DNA from: Epinephelus fuscoguttatus
Lineage: Eukaryota; Chordata; Actinopteri; Perciformes; Serranidae
DNA length: 64,000 nucleotides
Direction: 5' to 3'
NCBI RefSeq assembly: GCF_011397635.1
Contig: NC_064762.1
Span: forward strand, 25,136,979 to 25,200,978
Part shown: positions 1 through 13,400 of the stretch, piece after piece
Position numbering within the stretch: the first letter of the stretch is position 1
Layout of the letters: every line of letters begins with the position of its first letter
Made by a program: the position numbers and the translations under genes
Notes under the pieces: model-generated
Told to the model about the DNA's origin: nothing
Database searches by the model: none
Seen by the model: the letters and a program-made list of their open reading frames with translations, nothing else

Positions 1-2445
1 ACTGATACTAATTAACTTTTTTATTGATACTAAAAAAAAGTTGTTTTTTTCCCACAACCCAAGCCCTTCCTGACCTGGCCAATCAGCACATATTTTTGGC
101 CTGAACCTGCTCCAACCCATCAGGCTTTTGGGGACCCATCCCAGCTCAGGTTGAGATTGAGAACTCTTTACTTAAATTCATCAAGAATTTCTCTGAATTT
201 TGGATTCTTCATTCACCATGGAGTTTTCTTCACAAACTCAACATAACATGAGGTAAATTACTGATACACAAATTATTGTTTTATGGGTGAAGTATTCCCC
301 AAACACCAACCTGAAACAACTCAAATTGAAAACAGGACAGAAAACACTTCATTTTCAGCATGACATTCCTTTAAATGAGTCAACCTACTTTCAAAGTACA
401 TCATTATCACACTGTGTCCATGTATTTCCCATCTCTTTAGTTCAGAGTATGAAAGCAAGTGATATTACATTTCCCACTTTTGAGAATTTCACAATCTAAG
501 AACATAGTTTGAGGCATGTTAGGTGTACCTATTTAAAATATTCAACTGACTTCAGGTAAGATATATTGAAACCCCACAGAGACTCTTAAGGGCCTGTGAG
601 AGAACAAACAATGCCACCTCTCCCCTGCCATGTCCCATGGAGCAGCCTTCCCTCACTCTGTGCACTGTGTGATTTTCTTTCCGTAATCTTTGTGGCTTCT
701 CGAGGATGGAGACTTTGGCAGCCCCGCAGCTGTGTAGAAATCTTTGTGAGACCATCCGAGGTGGACTGACCGGCTGCATCCCACAGCCGCTGGCAGCAGA
801 CTCCTCTGTCTAGACACCAAGCCAGATGTCCAGCAGCTACAGACACATACTGCCATCTAGTGTTACAACCAGCTCTGAAGGGATGACAGAGTTCATACCT
901 TCAGCATCTGTTTGCTGTAAAGGGCCACCTACATGGAGATCTGTATGTCCTGACTCAGTGCAACAAAAGGGATCTGCCACTCATCCAGACGGGCCTCCCC
1001 AGCCGACGAGAGGCTCAAATAAATCAGCACTTCGGCCTGAAATTGCAAACAAACTTGGCAGAAAACAGTTCCAGACAGGCTGGATGACGGGTCACGCTTA
1101 CAGCATGAAATAAACATACGTCCTTCACTTTGTGGCCTTGTTATGGATGCTTTGAAGCTGAGATGCTCAATGCATGGGTTGGGTTTCTATGAATGAATGC
1201 TGTTGGTAGAAACCTTCAGATCTGTGCACCAGTGAATACAGTTGTGAGAAGAACATATCAATCTGTCGATTACCACGCAGTGACAGAGAAAGCCCAATAA
1301 TATGCAGATTTGACAACATTAGTGCACCAGCTTCTTTTCCTTTCCCAAAAAATATCTCTATCTTGCCACAAGGAAACAAAACTGTGTGCAGAGAATGGTG
1401 TAATGCTTAAAAAGAGACGCTGCTGCTTGAGATTTGTAAGATTAAATCTGAATCTAAACAACTCCCTGAAGTCCCTGATTATCTGACAAAGTATGGAAAC
1501 ATTGCCGCAGTCAGCCATACAGCTGATGTGTGTTAGACATCATAACTTCAGTGAAATTACATCAGCATGTCTCCTGCTGCTCCTCTGTGGAAGACCCGTG
1601 AGAGGAGGTGCAACGTACATTAAAGGATCTGCAGAGGACGATGTAATCGACTTCTACAGAGGCTCAGCTGTGATGCAGTTTTATTGAGTTGTTAGACGCT
1701 TCTTCAGGGAGTTTCACCCCAGGAATTATGAGTCTTGGTTTGAGAAATCCCAGGCATTTGTCCCTGAATCATATGACAGGAATGCTGCAACCTCTCCCTT
1801 CCTGCGATCTCCGCCATGCCTTGTATTTTATTTGGTTTGCAGTCAGCCGCCGAGGACCCCTCCATCGTGGCAGAGAGCCGCTCCGAGAACAGAGATGCTG
1901 TGTGTGAGGCACCTCAAAAAACAGTCTTACATAATGTCAACACAATTACCCACATTAAGCTTGAGTGGCTACAAGTAAATTCAAGGGCAACAGGCCAGAG
2001 CTTTTTCACTCCCTGATCTGAGGGCTTTTATGGAGAGGAAGGGGCATGGGGGACAGGAAAAGACAGATTAGGGAGCAAAGTTGATTGGTCTTCAATACTG
2101 TGTCCTCTCCCTCTCTTGAGAAAAGAAAGCAGCAGATTATTTTTCTAGTTTGCTGTCGGCCCCAAAGGAAGCCGCTCTGTGCTGCCACTTGTTAATGGCT
2201 TAACACTTTGTAAAGCGTTGAGTGTTGACTTTAGATCAGAGATCTGGTTGTATATAGGCAGGACTTTAATCTGCAGGAAACTGAAAGTGCTGATGTAATA
2301 GCCTTAATGACTGATGGGTTATTACTTATTATATGATAGGTTACTTGAATAAAGACTAAAGGTTTTGTTTGGAATTGCATACCAACGCCTATTACATGAA
2401 TGCCAACATTTTCACACTTCTATTATGAATCTACCTGGTTTTTAA
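1..2445. other. Intergenic stretch, no gene seen
   Basis: Short open frames are scattered on both strands, but none shows a recognisable domain or plausible exon boundaries. Bases about 160-270 resemble segments near 5,330-5,560 and 16,020-16,290 (shared words such as catcaagaat and a run around aagttttctt), so this is part of an old dispersed repeat. Nothing else is supported. Confidence 0.6.
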
Positions 2446-3816
2446 AGGGACAGTTCTCCCCAAAATCAATAAGACAGGGGCCTGTTTTTCCTGTTAGTGC
2501 TATTTATCAGTCTAGATATCTTTGGTGTGCATTGCAGAGTGTTGGCGATATCAGCCGTAGAGATGTCTGCCTTCTCTCAAATGTAATGGAACTAGATGGC
2601 ACTCAGCTTGTGGTGCTCAAAGCGCCAAAATTACATTTGAAAAACTCAACAGCAATGTCTCTTTCCAGAAATCGTGACCCAGTTACTCAAGATAATCCAA
2701 AGACCTTGTTGTGAGCAGTTTCATGGAGGAACTATTTTCTGTCTACAGAACTACAATCACCAAATAATATCACCTCGCAGAAGGTCTACTCATGGATGTA
2801 TAAAGATAACTGGATAAAGTGTTGGAGGCGGGATCCTATTTATTCCTATGAAAGTTGCTCAGTGGTGCATGAAGCCAAAAATGCTTAGTTTCCATGGTCC
2901 AAAATTACCCAGATCCTCGGCATCACTGGGCTCATAGAGTGCAAAAATACAAAATCAGGTCCGCACACCAGAAACTGCTCCTTTTGGAAATTTTAATCGT
3001 ATCACCATATGTGACGTTTTGGGCACCAGCCTTTCATTAGACATGAACGAGATAAGGAGACACACATCTATATATACAACCAATGGTGGTCGCCCAACAG
3101 ATCATGTGATAACACATGTAGCTATACAGAGACTAAGTACAACACACTCCAAAACCAGAACAAAATTACACCACAGGAATACATTTCCAAAAAAAAAAAA
3201 AAATACTTAGAGCAAGCGCACTAGAAACTTCCTGTTTGGCCCTGCATTAACTTTAATGGTGACAAAATGATTTCCAGACTTTCAAAATACTATAGAACCG
3301 AATGGATCAGATCCTGATGGTGCAACAAGTCATTTCACAAGGTTTGTGAGGCTCAAAAATGTATCCACTGATTTACAGACATCTATTTCCTGATGTAGTC
3401 TGTGGGGAAAAAGTAATTTTTAGCCAAATGGCATCATGTGATGGACACGGAAGTTGCAAATACACGGTTTGGCCAGTATGTCAAATTGGCTTCAACATCT
3501 GGGACATTTCCTGGGGGGCCTGGCATCTACTGCAAGCTCATCTAGCGCTACTGAACTCAGGGACGTTACAGCTTAGCCAAGGAGGATGACATTAATGTTT
3601 ACATCTCACACTGTCAATGGCACAAACCTCTCATCTATGAATAAAAGCATGCTTCCTTCAGTGTGATGATTTGATTGGCGGGTGTAGTTTGTTAGAAAGA
3701 AAATAGCTCCTACATTCCCACAACACTCCGCAACTCACACCTAAACAATCTTGATAGATAGCACTAAATGAAAGAGGAAAGAATATATATTTTTGATTTT
3801 AGGGTGAACTGTCCCT
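2446..3816. mobile_element. Non-autonomous DNA transposon with TTAA flanks and about 27-bp inverted ends
   Basis: The left end begins AGGGACAGTTC directly after TTAA (2,442-2,445). The right end finishes GAACTGTCCCT directly before TTAA (3,817-3,820). The two ends match over about 27 bp with a few mismatches. TTAA duplication is the hallmark of piggyBac-type insertion, so a piggyBac-related non-autonomous element is the best guess. The 1.37-kb interior contains only short, unconvincing open frames and an A-rich run near 3,188-3,201. The ends resemble a family that is abundant in teleosts; that is from memory, not a search. Confidence 0.7.
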
Positions 3817-3820
3817 TTAA

Positions 3821-5330
3821 GCTTGTTGTATTCTAAAGAGTTAGCAAGATGTCTTGGTTTTTCATGCCAGATTTCCTGTAAGTTGGACCGTCTCACAGAC
3901 TGGATTGGTTTTATTTTGTTCATCAGCCTGTAAAAAAAAAAATCTAAATGTCTTGGCAGAGCAACACAGTTTCATTCATGTTTTTACGCAGGCAGAAAGT
4001 TCTCTGCCATTACAAGTCGTGCTGCTTCTTAGCAATAAGCACATCCTGCTACGAGAGACTTAAGCATTTATGAATATGGAGAGGATTTTCCTTTCTCCTC
4101 AGAGTAATTCCAGCTTAAATTTTTAACACCCGCAGACTCTAACAAGTTTTTTATCTGCAGGAAACCTTGTCATATTAATCCTTCCCTACTCATGTAAATC
4201 TCCTAATAGTCTTACTGACTTTGTGGGTGGTTGCTTTTGTCTGAGAAAATCTGATTTAGCGGTCCATGTTTATCTCTCAACTTGTTTTTTTTTGGAAAAG
4301 AATATGTTTAGAAAAAGGTCAAGAGAACAGACACAAACACAGTCTGTGGCCCCACAACTCACCAGACACACTCAGTGGTGTCAAATCTGTACAAAAATGA
4401 ACAGATTCAGTAGTTATCAGCAGGTTATCTGACTGTACAGAGGGACTGGGGCTGCAGTAAATATTTTTAGTACTGTATTATTTTTTTTTTTACAACTTAG
4501 ACAGATGCCTAAGTAATCCATTTCTAATGGACCATAAAGTATGACTAATGTTTTGGATGTGCGTATTAGAATTTACTGTGGTTAATAGATTTTAGACCCC
4601 TCACTGTCTTGCACATAATAGTTTTATTCTCTCAAATACAGAAGGAATGCCGTTCTACATCGCTGCGGGTTGAACTGAAATTGCATTACTCAGTTACGAA
4701 TTAAATCTACCTCAGTTTTAAGCTAAAACATCTGTATGCTAATTTGTTTCAAAGCAAAATGATGCAGTCTGTGATGACTAACATGTGGAGGCTGCTATAT
4801 GTTATGGTACCACCACTGTGAAGTATACAAGGGGCAGACACTTATCATGAACACCTGTACATCTGATGCAGTGGTAATGCTGTGTTCATGCTGCCTGGGA
4901 TGGATAGTAGAGATGGGGGGATGATTGCAGTGTTGGTGGCATGAGAGTTAAAAGTTACTGTGCATTTACAATGAAGTATTATATCCATGGACGGTGAATG
5001 ACAGACTCATTCATTGCTTTGTTTGACTTATTAATGTAATTTCTGTTTGTTATTGATGCTGCTCTGTTCTGTTCCTAGGTGGTCTTTGCTGCTGCTCTCC
5101 CTGCCTTAGGCTTTCCATGTAGGCGCATGGAAGGGCAGGGAGATTTGTTCTCTCTGCCTCAGGCTTTCCAAAGTGGCCCCAGAACAGAGCCATGCCGCCA
5201 AATACAATACTGCAAATGGAAATCAAGTTTTCTTTGACTAAAGTGTTCCTGACTGAATCATTGTTTTGTCTGTAAAGTTTTACTTTGAGGAGAGCATAAA
5301 TTCATTTCACTTCTAGTTCAGTACCCCGTC
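3821..5330. other. Intergenic stretch, no gene seen
   Basis: No coding signal. The one structure noticed is an imperfect hairpin at 5,096-5,143: a left arm containing tctccctgcc and ttccatg pairs with a right arm containing catggaa and gggcaggga, with a 7-nt bulge and a short loop. A related ctttcca segment follows at about 5,163. Function unknown. Confidence 0.5.
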
Positions 5331-5560
5331 ACTTGAATTACACTGCACGAGTTTGTAAATGTGTTTTGATGAAGTGTTTCTGTTGTTAAACGTGGAGCCC
5401 TTGTACTTCACTTCATCAAGAATTTTCTCAGTATTTTGGTTTACCACAGACATGTGAGAAAAATAAAGTTTTCTTCATAATTCAATGTAACACAGAGTGA
5501 ATAATGGATATACAAATAGTAATGTGGGGAATGAAGTATTCATCTTTATCAGGCAGGGAC
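5330..5560. repeat. Dispersed repeat copy, shared with about 160-270 and 16,020-16,290
   Basis: The stretch running through tgcacgagtttg, ttgttaaa, catcaagaatttt and aagttttcttcat is recognisably the same as the segment in KATNBL1 intron sequence near 16,060-16,250 and, in part, the segment near 170-240. Ends are not defined. It is a low-divergence dispersed repeat of unknown class. Confidence 0.45.
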
Positions 5561-5987
5561 AGACTAATGAAAAACACTATCAAGTTGCATTTTGGGAAGT
5601 GTAGGATCCAGTGTTTTTGGAGTTTGACACATAATTAGGCCTAAACATGTCGGCTTCTGCTATTTTTCAGCTTTGACCAATATTTTCTTAAATATGTTTC
5701 TCCCCCAATGTTGTTTTAATCCTTTCAAGTTATCTATACTTACTTAGTGGTGTGGTTCTAGGGATGTTCATCGGTCCACCATTTTGGTCCAGACTGAAAT
5801 ATCTTACTGTTGGATAGATTGGCACAAAATCTGAAACCCTCATTTCCTCTCTGGATAAATTGTAATAATTTAGAGCAGAGGTTCCCAACTGGTCCAGCCA
5901 CAGGGGTCCAAATTTCTCCTCAGTCATTAGTTCGTGGTCCACACAATTTAATACATTGAGCGTCATACTTGCATTTGTTGAGCTAGT

Positions 5988-6345
5988 GGGTCCATGTCAT
6001 TGGTCCGACAGCCCATTGGTCCGACAGCCCGTTAGTCCGACTGTCCGCGGTGCTGAACGGCTCCCGGCAGGCGTATTTCTGCCTTGATGGTGCGCCGCGA
6101 CCGGCTCTGGGTCAGCTGGGAAAGGCTTGAGGTGGAGCAGACTCACGGCTTATGTGTTTGTCACTTTCTTTTTCATTTTAACCCACACCATGATCTTTTC
6201 CTAACCCTAACCAAGTGGTTTTTGTGTCTAAACCTAACCAGACCTTAACCACAGGGCATCATGATGATTTCGGAACAACAGGACTTCGGAACAATGGGTT
6301 TAATATGATCGGAACAATGGGCTGTTGGACCAATGGGCAGTTCCC
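5988..6345. mobile_element. hAT-type MITE with 8-bp target duplication
   Basis: The element is bracketed by identical 8-mers GAGCTAGT at 5,980-5,987 and 6,346-6,353, the duplication length typical of hAT transposons. The ends begin GGG and end CCC. Inside them, multiple inverted copies of a cattggtccgacagccc motif occur (left near 5,998-6,035; right near 6,270-6,335 as ggaacaatgggctgttgg). There is no transposase frame, so it depended on a relative. The older repeat it landed in has another copy at about 54,170-54,250, with a single ACTAGCTC at 54,220-54,227. That is an unoccupied site in the same window. Confidence 0.8.
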
Positions 6346-6353
6346 GAGCTAGT

Positions 6354-7919
6354 TTGCTGTCTCTGTTGAGTAGCTGTTGGTTAGTCACTCACTCTACAGC
6401 AGAAAATGGCACTTCACAATGAAAGCTCTGTGCTGGAAATTGACTGTACCTAAAAATAAAGTGAGTCACTTACGGTCCATTCAGAATGTTCAGAAGATTG
6501 ATGCTACACGCTGAGCTAAGATAGTGAACATGGTCAGCATTATACCAGCTTAGCATCAGCATATTAGCATTCTGACATTAGCATTTAGCTCAAAGCATGG
6601 CTGCAGACTCAGTCTTGCTGATCTGTGTTTGACCTTTCTCGTTGCGAGTACAACAAAAGTACGCCATTTTTGCCATGAGTTTGAACGTCCATGTGATCAC
6701 ATCAGATGTTAATGTGATCTCAGTCCAGACTGATCTTATCCTTGCAGTCTGATGATTTATAGCATGCCAGTGCCTGTAAAAGCAGCGTTGTTTTTCCCCA
6801 TCGACTTTGATGGTGGATTGAATGTGATTAAAATTCTCTAGACTGTTGCTGAACAACAAAACTCACCAAAGAGTTACCTAAATCTAATTATGCTTCCATC
6901 AGATGACTGAACATTTTGTTTGGATGGTTTTCACATACACCAAAAGCACAGTTATTTGAATTTCTCATACTTTGGTTTATTTTCTTTGGTATCTCCAAGA
7001 ATTGGTATGTTTGGTTTGGTATGTGCAGCTGCTCTCTTACGTTCTTGGACATGATAAACAAAAACAGCTACCAGGCATTTTCATTTTTGTGGTCGTCTGA
7101 GGAAAGAGACAGCCATGATTTTGAATGAAGGTAATTGCAGGTAAAAGCCAAAATAAAGGAAACATCAACATTAAGTCTTTCAATAAAGTGTTGATCCATT
7201 ATGAGCACCTTATTTGTGTTTTGGCGTAGATCTTTCAAGCTGCATTAACACCAATATTCTTTCTAGGAAATCCTATTCTTCAGTGTTTCCCTTGCAGTCA
7301 TGGAGCATGCTGTTTCCATTGCCACACCAAGATGCTGAACTGAGTTGAGAAGTGGTGACAGCACCAGCCACAGTGAGTGATTCATATTGTTTTCATTTTC
7401 ATACGCCCTCGCACTGACCACTCACAGCGTGAAGAGACAATATCATCCTGAGAACATTCCACTTTCACCAGGATAGAAACACTTCACCATAAGGTGATGA
7501 AGGCAATCACTCAGAATTGCTTTGTATTTTTTGGCATTTAAGTTGCCCACTAAGTGTTTCAGTCCACCTAAAAACGTGCCAGGAAATTTTCATCCTTCAT
7601 AGCATAACAGAGCAGCCACAAAAGTCTCACTCAGCCTGGTAAAATCAAAGATGTTGTGAAAGGATCTTCAATGAAAAAGTGCAGGTTCAAGGGCGTATAG
7701 CTGCCATCTGTAGCGATAGACAAAATCCACTCCTTAAAGAAACTGAGATAAGATAATATGGGTTGTATCTTCTGAAGCAATGGACTGTAGTTGAGTCTCT
7801 CTAAAGCTCCATTTTGGGAGTATGGTCCAATGATCACCTTAAAGCAATAGCTTGATATTTTGGGGAAATACACTTTACTTTCTTGCTGAGAGTGAGATGA
7901 GAAGATCTATGCCGCTCAT
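6354..7919. other. Intergenic stretch with old repeat remnants, no gene seen
   Basis: 6,354-6,430 continues the host repeat of the preceding MITE. Bases about 7,140-7,650 look like decayed repeat sequence (aaataaaggaaac motif, then long degenerate A/C-rich text), possibly an old transposon, but I cannot name it. From about 7,835 the sequence (gatattttggggaaata, gagatgagaagatc) is the left part of a repeat common in teleosts, which continues after the insertion at 7,920. Confidence 0.45.
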
Positions 7920-8713
7920 CAGGGGCAGAAATCCTGGGGGGCACATGACCCCCCCTCCAGTAAAGCTCCCCCCCCCCCAGAATAATTTGAGACACGATTA
8001 ATAATTTTTGAACAATGCAGTAGTATTTATTGAAAGTACAATGTAAGCGGTGCTCATTATAATCGCGCAATAATGTGCTATTTAAATCTTAAAAGATTTA
8101 GTCCCCCCCCTCCCATTCCTAGTAGTGGTATATCCCACACTCTTTCCAACAGGCGGGGCTAGCAGTCTTAGTACTTGGCAGCATCAGCAGCGTGTGGCTG
8201 GACCCGGCTGCCCACATCGTGCATCGCGGGGTAAGATGTATACTCACACAGACACAGTTTAACTTACACAAGTTACAACACATCCCATTTACTGTTACAA
8301 CAAGCAAGATAGTCAGAGAGGACAGGAGAGAAAGAAGAGGGAGAGGACAGGACAAGAGCAGTCAGTGGCGGAGCAGCTCGTAGCTAATGGGTACCTGTCT
8401 GTAGGCTCTCCACCTGTCAGTGAGACAAACATGGAAGACGTGCAGTTTAACTGACGAGGAGCGGTCATTACGCGCGACTATTACACTTTTACCAGTTTAA
8501 TTGCAGGAAATGTTTGTGGACTCAGCCAGTGCTAAGAAAGGTCCTATGCCTGCCTGTTGGAGACATAGAGAGAAGATTAAAGCATCAAATTGCTGTAAAA
8601 GATGCTATATAAAAGACAGGCTACAACTTTTTTTTTCCTTGCCCCGGAATTACTCTCTAAAATTTTACTGTTTATTGCCCCCCCCCAACTATGAAATGGG
8701 ATTTTCGCCCCTG
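7920..8713. mobile_element. hAT-type non-autonomous element nested in an older repeat
   Basis: The ends CAGGGGCAGAAATCC (left) and the reverse complement of GGATTTTCGCCCCTG (right) match at 13 of 15 positions. The flanking 8-mers are ccgctcat (7,912-7,919) and ctgctcat (8,714-8,721), 7 of 8 identical, as expected of an aged hAT target duplication. The interior has several C or G homopolymer runs (about 7,971-7,978, 8,104-8,110, 8,680-8,687) and no transposase. Flanking sequence on both sides joins into one older repeat (about 7,835-7,919 and 8,722-8,880). Confidence 0.75.
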
Positions 8714-8721
8714 CTGCTCAT

Positions 8722-11700
8722 ACTTCTGTATGACAATTATAGAAGCAGGAGCCAGCAAGTAGTTAGCTTATCTTAGCATTAAGACTAGACACAGGGAGAA
8801 ACAGCTAACCTGGCTCCAGGCAAAGCTAACAAAATCACTCAGTAATTAACATCTTCATTGTGTTAAAATGACAATTTGTCCTTTTAATGAGTTTTATGTA
8901 GGCCCCCAGGATGTACACTGGGTTTTGAAGTCAATTTTTGTAGTGGCCAAACAGTGTAATTACACCGTCACATGATGCCCTATGGCCCAAAAAGACTTTT
9001 TCCTATTGACTTACATAGCGAAAGAGACGTCCTTAAATCAGTAGATACATTTTTTTGAGCGTCACAACCCCCACCTAATTACTCGTTTTAATATTGGGAT
9101 TTTAACCATTCGATCAAATAACATTTGGAAAGTCTAGAAGAGCTGCACAATTGAATCATTTTATCTCAATTCATGTTAGCACAGCTCTAAAGTGGAAGTT
9201 AGAAGTCCCTAGTGCACCTGCTCCATGGGCCACACAGTTCGGAGGCAACACCAATCATACGGGTAATCTTCAGTGTGACCCTGCCCCCAATGCTGTATCC
9301 AGTTCTATGTATCATCCATGGTTTTATGTGCTTGACTATTACTTTGCCGGGAGCAGTAACTTCTGGAGTTTCGGCTGGCTGCCTGGCAACTGCTCCAAGC
9401 CAAAAACATAGTTTTAGACACTGATCAGACAGAGCAACCTGCAAAACACTGTCTTTTTTGTTGAAGCCAGCCCCAATGAGACAGACTGCTTTTTGCAGCT
9501 TGCTGTCTTTTTGTAATTGTTGCTAGGCAACCACCAAATCACCTGTCCTGAGCTTAACTGCAGTTTTTCTTTTTAAGTAAACTCATCGGTCTGTACACTA
9601 AAATCTGCATAAAAATGGACAGGTGGAGAACAACTAAAGACTGGTCACAGGGAAACAGAGAGGCCCTCAGAAGGAGGAGAAATCAAATGGAGCACCACCA
9701 GCTGGTCCAGGAGCTTCACCCGGATGATGAGTCTGGGACAGTTTGACAATCTGCTATCAATCGTTGGGCCTAATTATAGGTGGTAAAATGTATATTTTGC
9801 TCAGATATGTCTTGCAGCTTGCCAGGACAACAATGAAAGTGAGGTAACATTAGCTTAACACTGTATGCTTCCACATGTTTTTCTCACCACAACAAAAGGC
9901 CCACATCAACAACCCAAACAACCTGCCCCAGGCTACAACGCTCTGTCTGATTGAGGTGTTACACATCTCCCAATGTATTTTTTTCCATGTACATCTAGAT
10001 AAACCTGATCTCATGTGTTGATTAGGAAGCTTGTCTTACATTTAGACAGAGCCACGCTAGCTGTTTCCCCCTGTTTCAAGTCTTTGTGCTGAGCTACCTG
10101 GCTGCCCACCACCTACATAATCACCTTACAGGTGTGAGATTAGCATCGATCTTCCCATCTAACCCTCAGCAAGAAAGGCAATAAGCTTAAATCCCAACAT
10201 GTAAAAATTATTCTTTGAGAAATAATCATGCACCTCTTGCATACTTGATTGAGATAATGATCATATAAAAAGAGGAAAAGCCTACAGAGTTCTTATATAA
10301 TATTAATTATAACTCCCACCACTTTAATGTGACATTTCAACACTGTATGGATCTTCATCTGGTCTTTTTGAAAAAAGTCTTCTTTCCATCGATCACATTA
10401 CACAATGTGTGACTGGGAAGGTAGAGAAAAAAAATATTTTCTAAACTGGTAGTCCTGTGCCATGTGTATGCACGTGCTTCAAATTGATAACAGATTTTTA
10501 CAAGCAAAAAATTTTTTAGCAATTTTTAGAGAGTGCAGTCGAGCAGGTGTGTCTCGTCAGGAGTCAGAAAGCTGCAAATAGACCTCCCTAAATATTTCCA
10601 AAACAAAAAATTGCCTGCAGCAGACTGAACTCACTTTTGAGAAACGGTTCTGAGATAAATTCATAAGCTCCAAACTGCAAATATCTAGCCATGATTCAAA
10701 TTCTACTCGTGGCCTTGCTGTGTAGAGAACTTGATGACCTTAAGAGACGCAGAGCCCTATATATGAATTATTCATTTCTAAGCAAAACCAAAATAAAATA
10801 CAAAAATAAAAAAAGTCTGATTCAAGCAAAATGCAGACCATCCCATCGATTATTCTAAAAGTAATCAGAGACAGCATATCAGCTGGGTGTTATGTGCTAT
10901 TATTAACAATTATTGTGAGGCAACTTCAATGAACAGCTGAGGTGAGAAAAAAAAACACAACAGAAAAAAGAACTGTATCACAGTGTCCTGTTAAAGATGG
11001 CAGGTTGAAACTAATAGGCAATACTGCATTGTACAAAAAGGTCCCCAATTTTCAGGGGTTTTTTTCAAATAAAAAACTCTGATACTATATAAATAGTACT
11101 CCACGTGCAGACTTTACATATTACACATAGTATCCTGCATGTTTTTGTAATGTCGTTATGTCTTGCCTGTTTTAATCCAGACCACACTGCAGGTGAGGGG
11201 CTGGAAGAGGTAAACATTATGTTGTCCTGGCTCAGTATTTCATCCATTGTGTGACTTGTGTATTTTGTTTTGTTTTTTGTTTGTTTTTTTAAACATAGCC
11301 TAGGGTGCTGTATCGCAACCAAAAGACCAGATCATTTAATTCTGAGATTCAAAAAATATGAATGATCTGTGTGGAAAAACTTCGTCAACAGCAGAAATTC
11401 AACTCAGTGTGACTCACAATAAACAGTTGAATGCAGGTTGTAGCGGCAGGTAATGTCAGGCCAACTTAAAACTAATAACATAACCTTATCTTACCTCCAG
11501 TCTACAACACTGTCCTGCTTATTGCTGGTTTCATCTTTAATTCACACAATGCTTCAGTCTAAACAACCTTCAGGAGGTCATGAAGGTTCAGACAAGAAAC
11601 AAGACAGCGTGAAGGAATTTTTAAAATTGTATTCTGTTGCCCATTAAGGCACCTGATGTCTGAAGATACACAGAAGTTTTTCAGTATTTTGACATCTTTT

Positions 11701-12237
11701 CTGAAGCGTTATATTAAAAGGGGAAAAACAGGTAAAGGTCATGAAGGTCGCTGGTTACATAATCTTGGTTCATTCTGAAACCTTTTGTGCAGCACAATTT
11801 AAGTAGTCTCTAACAGGTCACTTTTAATTAAATTCAGATTAAACATAATAAAACTATGCCCCTGAATCACATGAATTATAGAAACTAGAAATCTTTAGTT
11901 AAAAAGTGACTATGTGCCTCCAAGAACACTGTGATCATCTGCTGGTGGTTTATATGAGGTTCCCAGAAACAGCCGGAAGAAGATCAGGGATGCAGCGTTT
12001 GTCAATTACGCACACTACCTATCAATATCAGGGAAGCTAGCTCGCTAAATATCTTTTAAAAGAAAGCTAAAAACATATCTGTTCACTCTAGCCTTTAACT
12101 AGCTCTGACTTCCTGATACAGGTCTCAAAATCTTTCTTTTTCCACTTCACCCTGCTGCATCTCTTTCAAACTCTTACTTGAGTTTCACCTAGTTGATAGT
12201 TTGCTGATAGTTCGCCTATCAGCCCTGACTTGGAGTT
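8722..12237. other. Intergenic stretch with repeat remnants, no gene seen
   Basis: 8,722-8,830 is the right half of the interrupted repeat (gctagcc/ggctcc-type words). A reverse-oriented relative appears near 10,050-10,230 (ctagctgtttccccctgttt). Bases about 11,990-12,115 could encode a short degenerate peptide ending like the C-terminus of fish non-LTR retrotransposon polyproteins (FKRKLKTYLFTLAF), so a LINE tail remnant is possible but weak. The rest is unassigned. Confidence 0.4.
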
Positions 12238-13367
12238 GAGGACGCCATCATCTACCTGCTCAACCGTGTCTACGCCCATTTGGATAAGCCGGCAAGCACT
12301 GTGAGGGTCATGTTTTTTGACTTCTCTAGTGCGTTCAACACCATCCGTCCAGCTCTACCGGGTGACAAGCTGACAGCAATGCAGGTGGATGCCCCCCTGG
12401 TGTCCTGGATTGTAGACTACTTGACTGGCAGACCACAGTATGTGCGCTTGCAACGCTGTGTGTCAGACAGAGTGGTCAGCAATACTGGGGCCCCGCAGGG
12501 GACTGTCCTCTCTCACCCTCTACACCACGGACTTCAGCTATTGCACTGAGACCTGCCATCTTCAGAAGTTTTCTGATGACTCTACTATAGTTGGATGTAT
12601 CAGCAAGGGTGATGAGGATGAGTACAAGGCTGTTGTGGATAACTTTGTCACATGGTGTGAGCAGAACCATCTGCAGCTCAACGTGGCAAAGACAAAGGAA
12701 CTGGCTGTGGATCTGAGGAGGACCAAGACACCGGTGACCCCTGTTTCCATCCAGGGGGTCAGTGTGGACATTGTAGAGGACTATAAGTACCTGGGGGTAC
12801 ACATTGACAATAAACTGGACTGGGTTAAGAACACTAACGCTCTCTACAGGAAGGGCCAGAGCGTCTCTATTTTCTGAGGCGACTGAGGTCCTTCAACATC
12901 TGCCGGACTATGCTCAGGATTTTCTATGAGTCTGTGGTGGCCAGTGCTATCCTCAATGCTGTTGTGTGCTGGGGCAGCAGGCTGAGGGTGGCGGACACCA
13001 ACAGACTCAACAAACTGATCTGCAAGGCCAGTGACGTTGTGGGAATGGAGGGTGACTCTCTGATGTGTCAGAGAGGAGGATGCTGTCTAAGCTACGAACT
13101 ATCTTGGACAATGTCTCACACCCACTCCACCATGTGCTGGTCAGGCACAAGAGTACTTTCAGTGGGAGACTCATACCACCAAGATGTACCACTGAGCGCC
13201 ACAGGAAATCATTCCTGCCTGTGGCCATCAAACTGTACAACTCCTCCCTCTGAGTGGCCCTGAGACTTTTTCACACACTGCAATAATTTAATTTAACTTG
13301 TGCAATAACCCCATTTCACCCTGACTGTATATATTCTGTTTGTGTAAATAATCTTGTTCAGTTTACA

Positions 13368-13400
<33 letters not shown>

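Noticed and set aside
7140-7650. Possible transposase-coding remnant on the minus strand
   Set aside because: Too degenerate to show catalytic motifs or ends; left as unassigned repeat text.
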